Source: Actinomycetota bacterium
Lineage (GTDB): Bacteria; Actinomycetota; Actinomycetes; Nanopelagicales; Nanopelagicaceae
DNA: 10,112 nucleotides
Reading direction: 5' to 3'
Assembly (NCBI GenBank): GCA_029978425.1
Contig: JAPOJL010000022.1
Coordinates: 1 to 10,112, forward strand
Below the pieces are notes generated by a model. It did no database searches. It was not told the origin of the DNA and saw only the letters and a program-made list of their open reading frames with translations. Below are positions 8,806 to 10,112 of this stretch, piece after piece. A program made the position numbers and the translations under genes. How positions within the stretch are numbered: position 1 is the first letter of the stretch; every line of letters starts with the position of its first letter.

Positions 8806-9618
8806 ATGAACTCTGGAATTAACGTCGCCAAGATTCGCAGCATAGGAGCTGCGTACATCGCCGAAGCGCGCATCTCTCAGATGATGAAATGGAAAGGCAT
8901 TATCGCCATTGTCGCGATTGGTAATCCGCTCTTCTATCTCGTTGCTATTGGAATTGGAATTGGCGTATTGGTAAATGAGAATTCTGGAACATCAGGAACT
9001 GGAGGCGTTGAATATATAACTTTCATAGCCCCAGCACTTCTAGCGAGCGCAGCCCTCACAGGCGCTATGGATGAAGCAATGTTTCCCGTGATGGAAGGTT
9101 TCAAATGGCGCAAACTTTTTTACGCCATGAATGCAACTCCCATTACTGGACCTCAAATTGCGCTGGGGGTATTTATCGCAGCAATGATCCGGGTTGCCTT
9201 TACCGTAATCTGTTATTGGATCTTGTTAGTTGCCTTTGGAATCGTCACGATTTCCCAATCATGGGATGTCATTCCGGTAACTATGTTTGCAGCAGGAGCG
9301 TTCGCGGCAATCATTATGGGAATCACCGCAAAGGTGAAGAACGACGATTACTTCATGACGATTCTTGGACGCCTAGTAATAATGCCGATGTTTCTCTTTT
9401 CGGGAACCTTTTTCCCGTTGGAAAGCATGCCGAGATTCCTTCAACCTATCGGTTGGATATCACCGCTCTGGCACGCAACTGAATTGGGACGTTATTTTTC
9501 TTATGGTTATTCGATTAGCGCATCGATGATATTTATACATTTCGCATATCTCGCAGCCATGCTTGCCACCGGGTTTGCAATTGCAAATCGCACATTCACT
9601 GTGAGGCTAACTAAATGA
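8806..9618 (+). CDS. ABC-2 family transporter permease 1 (DrrB/NodJ-like)
   Basis: Membrane subunit of the ABC-2 exporter, expected to pair with the ATPase upstream. The 270 residues hold about six membrane helices: ~31-56, 70-90, 118-145, 155-175, 186-205 and 238-260, after a ~25-residue cytoplasmic amphipathic lead. Diagnostic ABC-2 features are FIAPALLASAAL (73-84) and the SGTFFPLESMP stretch (199-209), followed by the PLWHATELGR conserved loop (220-229). The ATG lies 2 bases after the ATPase stop. The stop overlaps permease 2 by ATGA (9615-9618), giving strong coupling. It is related to permease 2 but clearly not a recent duplicate. Confidence 0.93.
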   Translation: MNSGINVAKIRSIGAAYIAEARISQMMKWKGIIAIVAIGNPLFYLVAIGIGIGVLVNENSGTSGTGGVEYITFIAPALLASAALTGAMDEAMFPVMEGFKWRKLFYAMNATPITGPQIALGVFIAAMIRVAFTVICYWILLVAFGIVTISQSWDVIPVTMFAAGAFAAIIMGITAKVKNDDYFMTILGRLVIMPMFLFSGTFFPLESMPRFLQPIGWISPLWHATELGRYFSYGYSISASMIFIHFAYLAAMLATGFAIANRTFTVRLTK

Positions 9619-10112
9619 GCAACGCCGTTCAGATCGCTGATGCACGTGCGAATCGTGTTGGCCACCAACTTTATGCTGGACGCGCTCGCGCCATCATTGA
9701 GCGTTCACTTATCGCACTTCGATCTTCGACCTGGGTTCCCATCGCCACAGGTTTTGTCGAACCAGTTCTTTATCTACTGGCTTTCGGCTACGGTATGGGT
9801 GAACTTATTGGAAATATCGATTTCGGTGGTAAGACAATCGATTACACCGTCTTCATCGCCCCAGGTTTGCTCGCCACGAGCGCTATGAATGGCGCGATTT
9901 ACGACTCTACATGGAATGTCTTCTTCAAACTCAACGAGAGCAAGCTCTACCAAGGCATGCTCGCAACTCCACTTGGGCCACTAGATGTTGCGCTCGGAGA
10001 AATCACTTGGGCGCTACTTCGTGGACTTTCATATGCGATTGCGTTTATGGCAATCACAGCGCCACTGGGATTAGTCCCTGGAGTATCTGCAATTTTGGCA
10101 ATACCTGCAGCT
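9615..10112 (+). CDS. ABC-2 family transporter permease 2, 3' end cut by window edge
   Basis: Second membrane subunit of the same exporter; the frame runs open for 166 codons to the window edge, with an expected length of ~270-280. Visible features are a basic N-terminal lead (ARANRVGHQLYAGRARAI, 10-27), a first helix about 41-62 with EPVLYLLAFGYGMG, FIAPGLLATSAMNGA (80-94) matching FIAPALLASAALTGA of permease 1, and LATPLGPLDVALGE (116-129) matching its ATPITGPQIALG. The two permeases are thus homologous and probably form a heterodimer. The start is ATG at 9615, overlapping the previous stop. Confidence 0.9.
   Translation, partial: MSNAVQIADARANRVGHQLYAGRARAIIERSLIALRSSTWVPIATGFVEPVLYLLAFGYGMGELIGNIDFGGKTIDYTVFIAPGLLATSAMNGAIYDSTWNVFFKLNESKLYQGMLATPLGPLDVALGEITWALLRGLSYAIAFMAITAPLGLVPGVSAILAIPAA

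Overview
The window reads as a stretch of ordinary actinobacterial chromosome from a small, streamlined genome. Three things point there: a CBS-domain GuaB1-type protein and a short class II deacetylase of the actinobacterial kind, a base composition clearly below that of typical actinomycetes, and very tight packing. The longest gap between genes is 88 bases, several genes overlap, and many starts lack a Shine-Dalgarno sequence or use GTG or TTG. A freshwater acI/Nanopelagicales-like genome would fit, but this is inference from style and not proven here. I see no mobile elements, CRISPR arrays, rRNA or tRNA genes, or phage genes.

Layout. A DMT/EamA transporter (minus strand, cut by the left edge) diverges from a two-gene unit on the plus strand: a class II histone-deacetylase-like amidohydrolase overlapping a SpoU/TrmH RNA methyltransferase by an ATGA. 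That unit runs head-on into a minus-strand cluster, overlapping it by 12 bases at the 3' ends. In transcription order the cluster is a membrane-anchored HtrA-type PDZ serine protease, an all-TPR protein and a low-molecular-weight protein tyrosine phosphatase. Diverging from the protease is an MFS transporter of the YbjJ type. It converges, with only two bases between stop codons, on guaB1, a probable GMP reductase. A 41-base divergent promoter region separates guaB1 from a plus-strand ABC-2 exporter operon: ATPase, permease 1, and permease 2 cut by the right edge.

How the genes work together. The ABC genes form one exporter, with an ATPase and two different but related permeases. GuaB1 would return GMP to IMP for purine balance. 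The deacetylase and methyltransferase are probably translationally coupled, but their substrates cannot be read from sequence. The protease, TPR protein and phosphatase may be co-transcribed, perhaps in envelope stress or signalling, which is a guess from order alone. I found no convincing undescribed system. The most notable points are the overlapping divergent starts at 782-789, the interlocked divergent promoters at 7836-7876, and the coupled deacetylase/methyltransferase pair.
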